A stretch of 64,000 nucleotides of DNA from Nocardioides ochotonae (GCF_011420305.2 NZ_CP061769.1:3087001-3151000), one strand, 5' to 3'. Counted from the stretch's first letter, positions 41,443-52,605 are shown. Translations and numbers: made by a program. The notes: generated by a model not told the origin, from the sequence alone.

Positions 41443-42911
41443 CGGGGCCCTGCGGGGGCCTCGGCGCGCGGGGGCACCCGGACCACCACCGTCTTGGTCT
41501 GGCACATCTCGGCGAGCGCCTCGAAGCCCTTCTCCCGGCCGTAGCCGGACTTCCCGAACCCGCCGAACGGCAGCTCCACCCCGCCGCCGGCACCGTAGGC
41601 GTTGACGTAGACCTGCCCGGCCCGCAGCTCGGCGACCAGGTGATGGGCGGTGTCGAGGTCGCGGGTCCACACCGCGGCGATCAGGCCGTACGCCGTGCCG
41701 TTGGCCAGCGCCACCGCCTCCGCGGTGTCGGTGAACACCGAGGTGGCCAGCACCGGGCCGAAGACCTCCTCGCGGGCGATCTCCGCGGCGGGGTCCACCT
41801 CGTCGAAGACGGTCGGTGGGAAGAAGAAGCCCTCCGCGGGCGTGGGCACCCGGCCCGGGCCGCCGATCCGCGGTGCCGCGGTGCCGGCGGCCGCCTCGAC
41901 CATGCCGCTGACCCGGGCCAGCTGACGCGCCGAGATCAGCGGACCGAGGTCGAGGTCGGCGGGTCCGGGCCCGATCCGCACCGCCGACAGCGCGGCGTCC
42001 AGCCGCTCCATCAGCTGCTCGTGCACCTCGGCGTGGACCAGCAGCCGCGAGCCGGCCGAGCAGGTCTGCCCGGCGTTCTGCAGCAGCGCCCGCACCACCG
42101 TCGGCACCACCAGGTCCAGGTCGGCGTCGGGCAGGACGACGTGCGGGGACTTCCCGCCGAGCTCGAGCGCGACCGGCACGATGTTGCGCGCCGCCGCGGC
42201 GGCGACCTCCTCCCCCACCGGCACCGAGCCGATGAACGAGAGATGGTCGATCCCGGGATGGGCGGCCAGGGCGGCCCCGGCCTCGGCGCCGAGCCCGGGC
42301 ACCACGTTGAGCACACCCGGCGGCAGGCCCGCCTCGAGGGCGAGCTCGGCGATCCGCAGCACGCTGAGCGGCGCCTCCTCGGCCGGCTTGACCACCAGGC
42401 AGTTGCCGACCGCCAGCGCCGGGGCCATCGTGCGGGCCCCGATCTGCAGCGGGTAGTTCCACGGGATGATGTGCCCGGTCACGCCGTACGGCTCGTGCCG
42501 GGTCCAGGCCAGGTAGCCGTCGAGGTCGGGCAGGGTGTGGCCGAAGAACGCCTCGACCACCGAGGCGTAGTACTCGAAGTAGCGGGCCGCGACGGCGGTG
42601 TCGGCACGGGCCTGGGCCAGCGGCTTGCCGGTGTCGTGGCTCTCCAGGTCGGCGAGGTCCTCGAGGTCGCGCCGGATGAGCTCGCCGGTGCGGCGCAGCA
42701 CCGTCGCGCGGGCCTCCGCGCTGCGTGCGCGCCAGCCCGCCGTGGCCGCCCGGGCCGCCGCCACCGCGCGCTCGATCTCGTCGGCGCCGCCGCGCGCCAC
42801 CCGGTCGAGCAGCCGCCCGGTCGAGGGGTCCAGGACGTCGATCGCCTCCGCCGTCGGCACCGCCTTGCCGTCGATCAGGCACGGGCGCGGCTCCGCGCCG
42901 GGCACCCTCAT
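41439..42911 (-). CDS. NAD(P)-dependent aldehyde dehydrogenase
   Basis: This 490-residue ALDH-superfamily enzyme has NAD-binding PWNYPLQIGARTMAPALAVG (about 143-162), general base Glu in LELGGKSPHVV near 250, and nucleophile Cys284 in NAGQTCSAGSR. It oxidises an aldehyde to the acid. Position after the lactonase and iron alcohol dehydrogenase genes is like blcA/attK of Agrobacterium, a succinic semialdehyde dehydrogenase. That role is likely but not proven. Gene coupling: 4-bp overlap with the ligase gene downstream, 7 bp from the FmdB-like gene upstream. Confidence 0.93.
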   Translation of the reverse strand: MRVPGAEPRPCLIDGKAVPTAEAIDVLDPSTGRLLDRVARGGADEIERAVAAARAATAGWRARSAEARATVLRRTGELIRRDLEDLADLESHDTGKPLAQARADTAVAARYFEYYASVVEAFFGHTLPDLDGYLAWTRHEPYGVTGHIIPWNYPLQIGARTMAPALAVGNCLVVKPAEEAPLSVLRIAELALEAGLPPGVLNVVPGLGAEAGAALAAHPGIDHLSFIGSVPVGEEVAAAAARNIVPVALELGGKSPHVVLPDADLDLVVPTVVRALLQNAGQTCSAGSRLLVHAEVHEQLMERLDAALSAVRIGPGPADLDLGPLISARQLARVSGMVEAAAGTAAPRIGGPGRVPTPAEGFFFPPTVFDEVDPAAEIAREEVFGPVLATSVFTDTAEAVALANGTAYGLIAAVWTRDLDTAHHLVAELRAGQVYVNAYGAGGGVELPFGGFGKSGYGREKGFEALAEMCQTKTVVVRVPPRAEAPAGPR

Positions 42912-42918
42912 CGCCGGC

Positions 42919-43302
42919 TCAGTCCTCGGCGGGCGGGGTCGGGGCGCTCGGCGGGGTGTCGCCGACCCGCAGCGGCGTGTCGTGGTAGCGGCCCTCGTGG
43001 GCCAGCACCGCGCGCCGGTCGCCCGCGAGCTCGGGGTACTTCTCCTCGAGACGCTGGCGCCCGTCCCACTGGTGGCGCAGGTGCCGGACGTACTCGCGGT
43101 CCGCACCCCCGGTGCCCTTCCAGGTCTGGGGCATCTGCTCGCGCGACAGACCGGCGCTGGCGACACCGCCGATCGCCGCCGCCCCGGGGATCCGCGCGCA
43201 GGCGGCGCCGCACGCCGGGCAGCTCTGGGCGTCGCGGTCGGCGATCGGGACCAGCCGCTCGAAGTGGTGGCCGTCGGGGCAGCGGTAGTCGTACGTCGGC
43301 AC
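42919..43302 (-). CDS. FmdB-type zinc-ribbon protein
   Basis: This 127-residue protein has an N-terminal FmdB zinc ribbon (MPTYDYRCPDGHHFERL with CPACGAAC) followed by a long hydrophilic tail without known domain. FmdB-like proteins are small putative regulators found inside catabolic operons for amides and formamides. Here it sits between the iron alcohol dehydrogenase (7 bp) and aldehyde dehydrogenase (7 bp) genes. It may be an accessory or regulatory factor of the pathway. The start is GTG 43302. Confidence 0.85.
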   Translation of the reverse strand: MPTYDYRCPDGHHFERLVPIADRDAQSCPACGAACARIPGAAAIGGVASAGLSREQMPQTWKGTGGADREYVRHLRHQWDGRQRLEEKYPELAGDRRAVLAHEGRYHDTPLRVGDTPPSAPTPPAED

Positions 43303-43309
43303 GCCGGGC

Positions 43310-44605
43310 CTACCAGTTCTCGATCGAGCGGGCGAAGATCCCGGCGATGTCGTCCTCGGTGACCGGACGCGGGCAGGTGGCGAGCAGCCGCTGCTGCTTC
43401 ATGGTCCCCGGGACCAGGTCGGCGATGTCGTCCTCGGTGTAGCCGACCGCGCCGATGCCGTTGGGGATCCCGATGTCGCGCATCAGGCTGGTGAGCACCG
43501 CCGGCAGCTGCTCGGAGGCGTCGTCGAGCCGGTCGTGGCGGGGGTCGAGGAGCGACGCCGCGCGCAGGTGCCGCTCCGGGGCGCTCTCGAAGCTGAACCG
43601 GAACGCCTCCGGCGCGGTCAGCGACACCGACTGGCCGTGCGGCACCATCGGCTCGTCCTGCGGGTAGCCGGCGGGGCGGTAGTCCTTGACCATGCCGGCG
43701 ATCGGGTAGGCGTTGGCGTGCGGGACGTGCACGCCGGAGTTGCCGAAGCCCATGCCGGCGAAGGTGGCCGCCATCATCATGTCGGAGCGGGCCTGGAGGT
43801 CGTCGCCGTCGTGGACGGCGGTGCGGAACGACTCGGCGAGCAGGGTCATCGACCGCTCGCACCACAGGTCGGAGATGGGATTGGCCCCGCAGTAGGTGAC
43901 CCGCTCCTCGGGCCGCTTGCGGTCGAAGGTCCGGTACCAACGAGCGGTGTAGGACTCCACGGCGTGGCACACGATGTCCATGCCGGCGGCGGCGGTGACC
44001 TCCGGCGGCAGCGAGAGGGTGACGAGCGGGTCGATCACCGCGAGGGTGGGGCGCAGGCGCCAGTGGCTGATGCCGGTCTTGACCTTCATCGAGAGCACGT
44101 CGAGCACGCACATGGCCGTGCTCTCCGAGCCGGTCCCGGCGGTGGTCGGCACCGCGATCAGCGGCTTGAGCTGCCCGCGGGGCGCCGTGGCCCGCCCGAT
44201 CGGCTTGTTGAGGTAGTCCATCAGCTCGCCACCGTCGGTGGTCATCAGGTTGACGGCCTTGGCGGTGTCGATCGCCGAGCCGCCGCCGACGGCGACGAAC
44301 CCGTCCCACGGGCCCTGCTCACGGGCGTAGCCGGCCGCCTTGTCCATGCTGTCGTCGGTCGGCTCCACATGGACCCCGTCGAAGATCTCCGACTCGATGC
44401 CCTGGGCGGACAGCGAGTCGGCGATCCGGGCCGGGATCCCGGTGGCGTTGACCGTCGCGTCGGTGATGATCAGGACCCGGCGGACGTCGTACTGCGACAT
44501 CTCGAAGCCGATCTCGTCGACGGCGCCCGCACCGAACTTCAGCGGCGGCGCCCCCCAGGTGAAGATCGTCTCCTCGGTGCGCTCCTGCGTCCCGTCCGCG
44601 CTCAT
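43310..44605 (-). CDS. Iron-containing alcohol dehydrogenase, hydroxyacid-oxoacid transhydrogenase (ADHFE1)-like
   Basis: This 431-residue group III alcohol dehydrogenase has GGGSAIDTAKAVNLM near 95 (cofactor), and metal-ligand segments AAGMDIVCHAVESYTARWY near 205 and GVHVPHANAYPIAGM near 285. The stretch around CGANPISDLWCERS and VPHGQSVSLT recalls hydroxyacid-oxoacid transhydrogenase, which oxidises 4-hydroxybutyrate to succinic semialdehyde with 2-oxoglutarate as acceptor. It overlaps the lactonase gene by ATGA. It would do the middle step of a gamma-butyrolactone to succinate pathway, like blcB/attL. Confidence 0.9.
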   Translation of the reverse strand: MSADGTQERTEETIFTWGAPPLKFGAGAVDEIGFEMSQYDVRRVLIITDATVNATGIPARIADSLSAQGIESEIFDGVHVEPTDDSMDKAAGYAREQGPWDGFVAVGGGSAIDTAKAVNLMTTDGGELMDYLNKPIGRATAPRGQLKPLIAVPTTAGTGSESTAMCVLDVLSMKVKTGISHWRLRPTLAVIDPLVTLSLPPEVTAAAGMDIVCHAVESYTARWYRTFDRKRPEERVTYCGANPISDLWCERSMTLLAESFRTAVHDGDDLQARSDMMMAATFAGMGFGNSGVHVPHANAYPIAGMVKDYRPAGYPQDEPMVPHGQSVSLTAPEAFRFSFESAPERHLRAASLLDPRHDRLDDASEQLPAVLTSLMRDIGIPNGIGAVGYTEDDIADLVPGTMKQQRLLATCPRPVTEDDIAGIFARSIENW

Positions 44606-45414
44606 CGGTAGCTCCCGGTCGGCGCCACCCGCAGCTGGTGGATCTGGTCGGAGTCATGGCCGAAGACCACCGTCGCGTCGGACTCGGCGGCGATGCCGCG
44701 CAGCTTCTCGACCGAGGCGTACCACTGCTCGAGGTTGTTGACGATGGCGGCGGGCACCGACGGCGGTCCGAAGCTGTCGCCCATGTAGATCGCGTCGGCG
44801 GTGAAGATCATCGTCCCGGTCTCGGGGAGGTCCACGCGCATGGACATGCTCCCCGGGGTGTGGCCGGGCGTCTGGATGAAGCTGACGCCGGGCAGGAACT
44901 CCACGTCGCCGGAGACGGTCTCGAAGTGCAGGTCCTCGTAGTCGGCCTTGAGGTGGGCGCCGGTGAAGGCGCCCTCGAACCCGAACGCGAAGTCCTTCTC
45001 CACGTCGCTGCAGATCAGGCGCGCGTCGGTCTCCTTGAACAGCTGGGCGTTGCCGGCGTGGTCGAAGTGCAGGTGGGAGAAGACGACGAAGTCGATGTCC
45101 CCGGGGGTCAGGCCGAGCTGGCCGAGGCGGGAGTCGAGGTACTCGTCCTCGGAGACCTTGTCGTAGGGGAAGAAGTTCTGGAGCCCGGTGGGCTCCCATC
45201 GCTCCTCCCAGTCCCGCGGGCAGCTGGTGTCCCACAGCAGCTTGCCCTCGGGGGTGTCCACCAGCACGCAGTGGCTGGGGACGTCGGTCCACTCGGCCGG
45301 CAGGTGCTTGTTGTGTCGGGTGCGGATGGCCCGACCCGGCGCCAGCAGCAGCCAGGTGAGGTCGGCGGTCATTGCCCCGCACGGAAGAATGCTGACGGTC
45401 GTCCCTGTGGCCAC
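44602..45414 (-). CDS. Metallo-beta-lactamase-fold lactonase (AHL/gamma-butyrolactone lactonase family)
   Basis: This 270-residue enzyme has the di-zinc motif His114-Leu-His116-Phe-Asp118-His119 in SHLHFDHAGN, TPGHTPGS near 178, FTADAIY near 205 and FGHDSDQ near 252. The pattern is that of the AiiA/AttM N-acyl homoserine lactonase family, which also opens gamma-butyrolactone. First gene of the operon; GTG 45414 follows GGGAG at a good distance. With the next genes it forms a lactone, hydroxyacid, semialdehyde, acid series. Whether the natural lactone is a nutrient or a signal is open. Confidence 0.9.
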   Translation of the reverse strand: MATGTTVSILPCGAMTADLTWLLLAPGRAIRTRHNKHLPAEWTDVPSHCVLVDTPEGKLLWDTSCPRDWEERWEPTGLQNFFPYDKVSEDEYLDSRLGQLGLTPGDIDFVVFSHLHFDHAGNAQLFKETDARLICSDVEKDFAFGFEGAFTGAHLKADYEDLHFETVSGDVEFLPGVSFIQTPGHTPGSMSMRVDLPETGTMIFTADAIYMGDSFGPPSVPAAIVNNLEQWYASVEKLRGIAAESDATVVFGHDSDQIHQLRVAPTGSYR

Positions 45415-45616
45415 GGATTCGCTCCCTGCTGCCTGGATGGTGCGCCGCACCTTTCTCCCGCGCCCGACGCCTGTCAACCCCCGAACGTGATGCCGGCCAC
45501 TTTCGAGCGCCCCGCGTTCCGGCCTCCCGCATCTTGTGGAGACGGCGTTGACCGAGCCATCAAAGAGGCGTTGTCTGAGGCAAACGCAAGCAAACGCAAG
45601 GATTGCGAGACTCGCG
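45415..45616. promoter_or_regulatory. Divergent region with a 10-bp tandem repeat ahead of the LysM gene
   Basis: Two adjacent identical copies of CAAACGCAAG (45581-45590 and 45591-45600) lie 16 bp before the ATG of the LysM protein, one helical turn apart. This looks like a paired binding site. The region also must hold the promoter of the lactonase operon on the other strand; none is clear. Confidence 0.5.
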
Positions 45617-46279
45617 ATGGCCACTTCCTCCCCCGCAGCACGCGGTCTCCGCACCGCCGTCGTCTGGGCGAGCGCCACCGGTCTCGCGCTGCTCGCGCAC
45701 CGCGCCCTCGTCCCCGAGGTCGCCGTCCTGCTGCGCGGCGGATCGGACCGGACCTTCGAGGAGCTCCTGGTCGGCGTCTGCGCCCTGCTCCTCCTCGCCT
45801 GCGCCGGGTGGGCATGGCTCGTCACGACGGTGGTGAGCCTCGAGGCCCTCGCGGGCATCAGGCTCGCCGCCGTCCCCGGGGTGCCGCGCCTCGCCCGGCG
45901 CGCGCTGCTCGCGGCCTGTGGCGTCGCCGTGGTGAGCGGGCTGGCGGTCCCGGCGGGTGCGAGCGCCCCCGCCGACCCCGGCCCCGGCCTTGGCATCGCG
46001 CTCCTCGCCGGCCTGCCGCTCCCCGACCGCCCGAGCGGCGGCACCCGCCCCGCGCCCGCCGACGAGCCGGCCCCGGCGATGAGCGCGCACACGGTGGTCG
46101 TGGCTCCCGGCGACACCCTCTGGTCGCTGGCCCGCGCCGACCTCGTCCGCGCCGGCACGGCACCCACCGACCTCGCCGTACAGGCCCACACGCGCCGCGT
46201 GCACCAGCTCAACCGGGACCGCCTCGGTCCCGACCCCGACCTGATCCATCCCGGCCAGCGGCTGCGGATGCCTCGCTGA
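45617..46279 (+). CDS. LysM-domain membrane protein
   Basis: This 220-residue protein has two membrane segments in its first half (about 12-28 and 46-72), a third hydrophobic stretch near 95-115, a Pro/Ala linker, and a C-terminal LysM domain (about 157-220: VVVAPGDTLWSLARADL ... LIHPGQRLRMP). LysM binds peptidoglycan sugars, so the C-terminus is probably outside the cell. ATG 45617 is the most plausible start; the frame is open to 45536. It precedes the Rv3235-family gene by 26 bp and probably shares its transcript. Confidence 0.85.
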   Translation: MATSSPAARGLRTAVVWASATGLALLAHRALVPEVAVLLRGGSDRTFEELLVGVCALLLLACAGWAWLVTTVVSLEALAGIRLAAVPGVPRLARRALLAACGVAVVSGLAVPAGASAPADPGPGLGIALLAGLPLPDRPSGGTRPAPADEPAPAMSAHTVVVAPGDTLWSLARADLVRAGTAPTDLAVQAHTRRVHQLNRDRLGPDPDLIHPGQRLRMPR

Positions 46280-46305
46280 CACACCGTCCTGCGAAGGAGA
46301 GCACC

Positions 46306-46926
46306 ATGTCCTACCCGTCGTCACACCCCTCGTTGTCCCAGCCCCCGCAGCTCCGGGTCCGCGCGCTGGGTCCGTCGCTGGGCCCATCCCTGGGCCCATC
46401 CCTGGGCGCACCCCGCACCGTCGCGGTCGGCAGCGTGCAGGGCACCCTCGCCCTCGACCTGCTGCCGGCCAGCGACCCGCCGGCGCCCACGCCGCTGACC
46501 CGGCCCGTGGCCGACCTGCGCCCCGGCACCGTCGGTGAGGTGGTCCCGATCGACCTGCGCTGGCGCCGCGAGGTCGAGGAGTGGTCGCACCGGTTCGCCC
46601 AGGCGGCCGTCGAGATCGTCGGTGGGGACCGCCCCGCCACCCAGCTGCTTCGCTGGACCACCCGCTCGGTGTACGCCGACCTCGAGCGGCGCGCCCTGCT
46701 GGTGGCCCGGGCCGGCGGCCACGAGCCCGGCACCGCCCGGGTGCAGCCGGTACGGCCCCGGGTGCTGAGCGTGCGCGCCTGCTTCGTGGAGCGCACGGTC
46801 GTGGAGGCCGGCATCCACGTGCGCTACGGCGAGCGCTCGCGTGCGGTGGCCGCGCGCTTCGAGCTGCGCCGCCCCCGCCACGAGACGCGGGCACGCTGGC
46901 TGTGCACCGCCCTGGACTTCGCCTGA
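46306..46926 (+). CDS. Rv3235-family protein
   Basis: This 206-residue soluble protein has an N-terminal low-complexity region (GPSLGPSLGPSLG, encoded by 12-bp repeats at 46366-46401). The conserved C-terminal domain (about 80-206) includes FAQAAVEIVGGDRPATQLLR and ARWLCTALDFA, the pattern of Rv3235-family proteins. The function is unknown; the gene lies next to secA in many actinobacteria. ATG 46306 follows AAGGAG. The last codons and stop fall in a 10-bp triplicate repeat. Confidence 0.85.
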   Translation: MSYPSSHPSLSQPPQLRVRALGPSLGPSLGPSLGAPRTVAVGSVQGTLALDLLPASDPPAPTPLTRPVADLRPGTVGEVVPIDLRWRREVEEWSHRFAQAAVEIVGGDRPATQLLRWTTRSVYADLERRALLVARAGGHEPGTARVQPVRPRVLSVRACFVERTVVEAGIHVRYGERSRAVAARFELRRPRHETRARWLCTALDFA

Positions 46927-46945
46927 CTTCGCCTGACTTCGCCTG
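46916..46945. repeat. Triplicate 10-bp repeat at the end of the Rv3235-family gene
   Basis: ACTTCGCCTG occurs three times in tandem (46916-46925, 46926-46935, 46936-46945). The first copy contains the last codons and the start of the stop codon TGA (46924-46926). Slippage would not change the reading up to that stop. Confidence 0.9.
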
Positions 46946-46955
46946 CCCACCGACG

Positions 46956-47003
46956 AGCCACGGCGCGGGACCGACCGTGGGGGGTCGGTCCCGCGCCGTG
47001 GCT
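46956..47003. terminator. Strong bidirectional terminator hairpin between the Rv3235-family gene and secA
   Basis: A perfect 21-bp stem runs from 46956-46976 to 46983-47003 with a 6-nt loop (GTGGGG). It is the longest hairpin seen in the window and separates two convergent genes. Confidence 0.88.
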
Positions 47004-47044
47004 ACGGGCGCTGCGTCAGGTACCGGTCAGGCTGCGGGTGGTCC

Positions 47045-49852
<2,808 letters not shown>

Positions 49853-49942
49853 GAGTAGGTAGCTCCTTGGAATGGTTGCGGCGCGCTGCGCCACTCTACC
49901 CAGCCGAGGTGAGCGTCCCTAACCATTCCGCCGGACTGGTGG

Positions 49943-51172
49943 TCACGATCCGGCCCGGTCGTCGAGCGTGGTGCCCAGTCCGGCGGCCAGTGCGGCGGCG
50001 AGGTCGCCCCGCGGCGCGACCACCGGCGCGCCCGCGTCGAGGCCGAGCCAGCCGGCCAGCACCTCCAGCTCGGCGGCCAGCTCGGCGGCGGTGTGCGCCG
50101 GTGCCCCCGGCTCGGCGTACGCCGCCTGGACCAGCAGCCGGCCGGCGCGCCGGTCGGCCTTGAGGTCGACGCGGGCCACCAGCTCCTCGCCCAGCAGGAA
50201 CGGCAGCACGTAGTAGCCGTGCACCCGCTGGTCGGCCGGCACGTAGATCTCGATGCGGTAGCGGAACCCGAAGAGCCGCTCGGTGCGCTCGCGCTCCCAC
50301 ACCACCGGGTCGAAGGGGCTCAGCAGCGCCCGGGCTCCGATCCGGCGCGGCAGCCGGGCCTCGCGGTGCAGGTACGCCGGGCGCGCCCAGCCCTCCACGC
50401 GGACGGCCTGGAGCTCGCCGTCCTCGACCAGCTCGGCGACGGCGGTGCGGGTGTCCTCGAGCGGCATCCGGTAGTAGTCGCGCAGGCACTGCAGCGTGGC
50501 CACCCCGTGGGAGCGCGCCGCGCGACGCACCAGCTCGCGCGAGGCCTCGGCCCGAGAGGGCACCGGCGCCTCCAGGACGTGCGCGGGCAGGACCCGCTCG
50601 GGAAGGTCGTAGCGGACCTCGAAGGCGGGGTTGCGCCCGGCCACGGCCAGCTGGCCGCTCATGAACAGGTGGTCGAGCACCTTGCGCGTCTCCGACCAGT
50701 TCCAGCCCCAGTGCTCGCGGGTGCGTGTCCCGCCGCCCAGGATCGCGTCGATCTCCCGGGCCGTCGAGGGACCACGGGCGGCGACCTCCCGGCGTACGGC
50801 GTCCTCGAGGTCGTGGTCGGCGGTGAAGCCCCACTTGCCGCGCTGCTCGCGGTAGCCGGCCATCCGGTGCTGCATGTGCGGCCACAGCTCGACGGGCATC
50901 AGCGCCTGCACGTGGGCCCAGTACTCGACCAGGCGGCGCGGGCGCTGCTCGGCGGCGCGGGTGAGCAGCGCGGTGTCGTAGGGGCCGATGCGGGAGAAGA
51001 CCGGCATCAGGTGCGCGCGCTGGAGGACGTTGACGGAGTCCACCTGCAGCACCCCGGTGCGGGCCACGGCCCGGCTGAGCGTCCGCATCGTGGGTACCGC
51101 GTGCGCCCGGTCCGCGAAGCCCTGGGCGGCCAGGGCGACCCGGCGGGCCTGGGCGGAGCTCAGCGATTCCAT
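49943..51172 (-). CDS. YcaQ-family winged-helix DNA-repair-associated protein
   Basis: This 409-residue protein has the YcaQ/HTH_42 pattern: TGVLQVDSVNVLQRAHLMPV near 40, WGWNWSETRKVLDHLFMSG near 155, LLSPFDPVVWERERTERLFG near 290, and YYVLPFLLGEELVARVDLKADR near 325. E. coli YcaQ is a DNA glycosylase acting on interstrand cross-links and N-alkyl purines. The ATG is 7 bp after the response regulator gene, so both are probably on one message. The gene is inserted between hpf and secA, which are adjacent in M. tuberculosis. Confidence 0.9.
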   Translation of the reverse strand: MESLSSAQARRVALAAQGFADRAHAVPTMRTLSRAVARTGVLQVDSVNVLQRAHLMPVFSRIGPYDTALLTRAAEQRPRRLVEYWAHVQALMPVELWPHMQHRMAGYREQRGKWGFTADHDLEDAVRREVAARGPSTAREIDAILGGGTRTREHWGWNWSETRKVLDHLFMSGQLAVAGRNPAFEVRYDLPERVLPAHVLEAPVPSRAEASRELVRRAARSHGVATLQCLRDYYRMPLEDTRTAVAELVEDGELQAVRVEGWARPAYLHREARLPRRIGARALLSPFDPVVWERERTERLFGFRYRIEIYVPADQRVHGYYVLPFLLGEELVARVDLKADRRAGRLLVQAAYAEPGAPAHTAAELAAELEVLAGWLGLDAGAPVVAPRGDLAAALAAGLGTTLDDRAGS

Positions 51173-51179
51173 GACGAGG

Positions 51180-51869
51180 TCACGGAAGGTCGAGCAGCTT
51201 CTCCTTGACCGCGTACATGACAGCCTCCATCCGCGAGTGCAGCTGGAGCTTCTCCAAGATGTTGCGCACGTGGTTCTTCACGGTGTTCTCGGAGATGTAG
51301 AGCTCCTTGGCGATCTCGCGGTTGTTCATCCCCTTGGCGACCAGCCGGAGCACCTCGAGCTCGCGGTCGGTGAGCCGCAGGCCCGAGACGGGGTCGCGCT
51401 CGGGGCGGGCCATCTGCTTGAACTCGTCGAGCAGCTTGACCGCCATCGACGGGCTGATCAGCGACTGGCCGTCGGCGACCACCCGGACCGCCTGGGCGAC
51501 CTCGTCGATCGAGGAGTCCTTGAGCAGGTAGCCCGAGGCGCCGCTCTTGACGGCCTCGTAGAGGTCGCTCTCCTCGTCGGAGACGGTCAGCATGATGATC
51601 TTCGCCGACGGGACGGCGTCCTTGATCGCCTGGCAGGCCTCGATCCCCGAGCGGCGCGGCATCCGCACGTCGAGCAGGACGACGTCGGGCGCCGTGGTGG
51701 CGGCCAGGTCGGTGCCCTCCAGGCCGTCGCCGGCCTCGCCGACGACCTCGATGCCCGCCTCGACGGCCAGCAGCATGGTGAGCCCCCGGCGGAAGAGCTC
51801 CTGGTCGTCGACCACCAGCACGCGCACCGGCTCATGGCCGGTGGCAGTTCCCGTCACAGTCCCCGTCAT
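51180..51869 (-). CDS. NarL/FixJ-family response regulator (orphan)
   Basis: This 229-residue protein has an N-terminal receiver domain with phospho-acceptor Asp67 (VVLLDVRMPR), acidic pair DD near 21, and Lys in YLLKDSS near 120. The C-terminal LuxR HTH contains LTDRELEVLRLVAKGMNNRE and ISENTVKNHVRNIL (about 165-210). No histidine kinase gene is next to it. It lies between hpf and the YcaQ-like gene. The start ATG is followed by a Thr/Gly-rich stretch, so a slightly shorter start is possible. Confidence 0.93.
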   Translation of the reverse strand: MTGTVTGTATGHEPVRVLVVDDQELFRRGLTMLLAVEAGIEVVGEAGDGLEGTDLAATTAPDVVLLDVRMPRRSGIEACQAIKDAVPSAKIIMLTVSDEESDLYEAVKSGASGYLLKDSSIDEVAQAVRVVADGQSLISPSMAVKLLDEFKQMARPERDPVSGLRLTDRELEVLRLVAKGMNNREIAKELYISENTVKNHVRNILEKLQLHSRMEAVMYAVKEKLLDLP

Positions 51870-51938
51870 TTCGGAATCATGACACGCCGGCGGCCGTTCT
51901 GCCTGCCCCCTCGGGCCCGATCGGTACGGACGCGCCGA

Positions 51939-51965
51939 CGGGGTGGCCCGATCGGGGCCACCCCG
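51939..51965. terminator. Terminator hairpin downstream of hpf
   Basis: CGGGGTGGCCC/GGGCCACCCCG, an 11-bp perfect stem with loop GATCG, lies 20 bp past the hpf stop on the minus strand. Confidence 0.7.
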
Positions 51966-51984
51966 CCGTACGGGTCGGTTCGGC

Positions 51985-52605
51985 TCAGTCCTGCTGGACG
52001 TCGAGCGTGATCACGCCGTAGTCGTAGCCGCGCCGGCGGTAGACCACCGACGGGCGCTCGCTCTCCTTGTCGACGAAGAGGTAGAAGTCGTGGCCCACGA
52101 GCTCCATCTCGTAGAGCGCCTGGTCGAGGGTCATCGGCGTCGCCGGGTGGGTCTTCTCCCGGACCACCAGCGGCCCGTCACCGGTGACCTCGATCGGCCC
52201 GACCTTGCGCGCGACGGCCTCGTCGGCGTCCGGCTCGTCGGGCTCGACGGTCGGCATCGCCGCCAGCGCCTCGCCCACGGAGGCCGGGGCCTTCGCGCCG
52301 CGGTGCACGCGGCGACGGTCGGCCGCCTTGCGCATCTGGGAGGCCATCTTGTCCAGCGCCAGGTCGAGCGCCGCCATCTTGTCGGCGGCGGCCGCCTCGG
52401 CGCGGATGACCGGGCCCTTGGAGAAGGCGGTCAGCTCGAGCCGGACGCCCTGGTCCTGTTGGCGACGGTTCGGTTCACAGTCGACGACGACGTGCACCCG
52501 CATGATCCGGTGATCGTGCTTCTCCAACCGCGCCAGCTTGTCCTCGCAGTGCTCCCGGAATCGATCCGAGATCTCGCAGTTGCGACCAGTGACCACAACT
52601 TCCAT
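51985..52605 (-). CDS. hpf: Long-form ribosome hibernation promoting factor
   Basis: This 206-residue long HPF has an N-terminal S30AE/RaiA domain (about 1-105: MEVVVTGRNCEISDRFREHC, then KMAALDLALDKMASQMRK) and a C-terminal dimerisation domain (about 150-206: PMTLDQALYEMELVGHDFYL, DKESERPSVVYRRRGYDYGV). It joins two 70S ribosomes into inactive 100S particles in stationary phase or stress. GGGAGG precedes the ATG. Upstream is a gene-free 433-bp gap that must hold its promoter. Confidence 0.95.
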   Translation of the reverse strand: MEVVVTGRNCEISDRFREHCEDKLARLEKHDHRIMRVHVVVDCEPNRRQQDQGVRLELTAFSKGPVIRAEAAAADKMAALDLALDKMASQMRKAADRRRVHRGAKAPASVGEALAAMPTVEPDEPDADEAVARKVGPIEVTGDGPLVVREKTHPATPMTLDQALYEMELVGHDFYLFVDKESERPSVVYRRRGYDYGVITLDVQQD

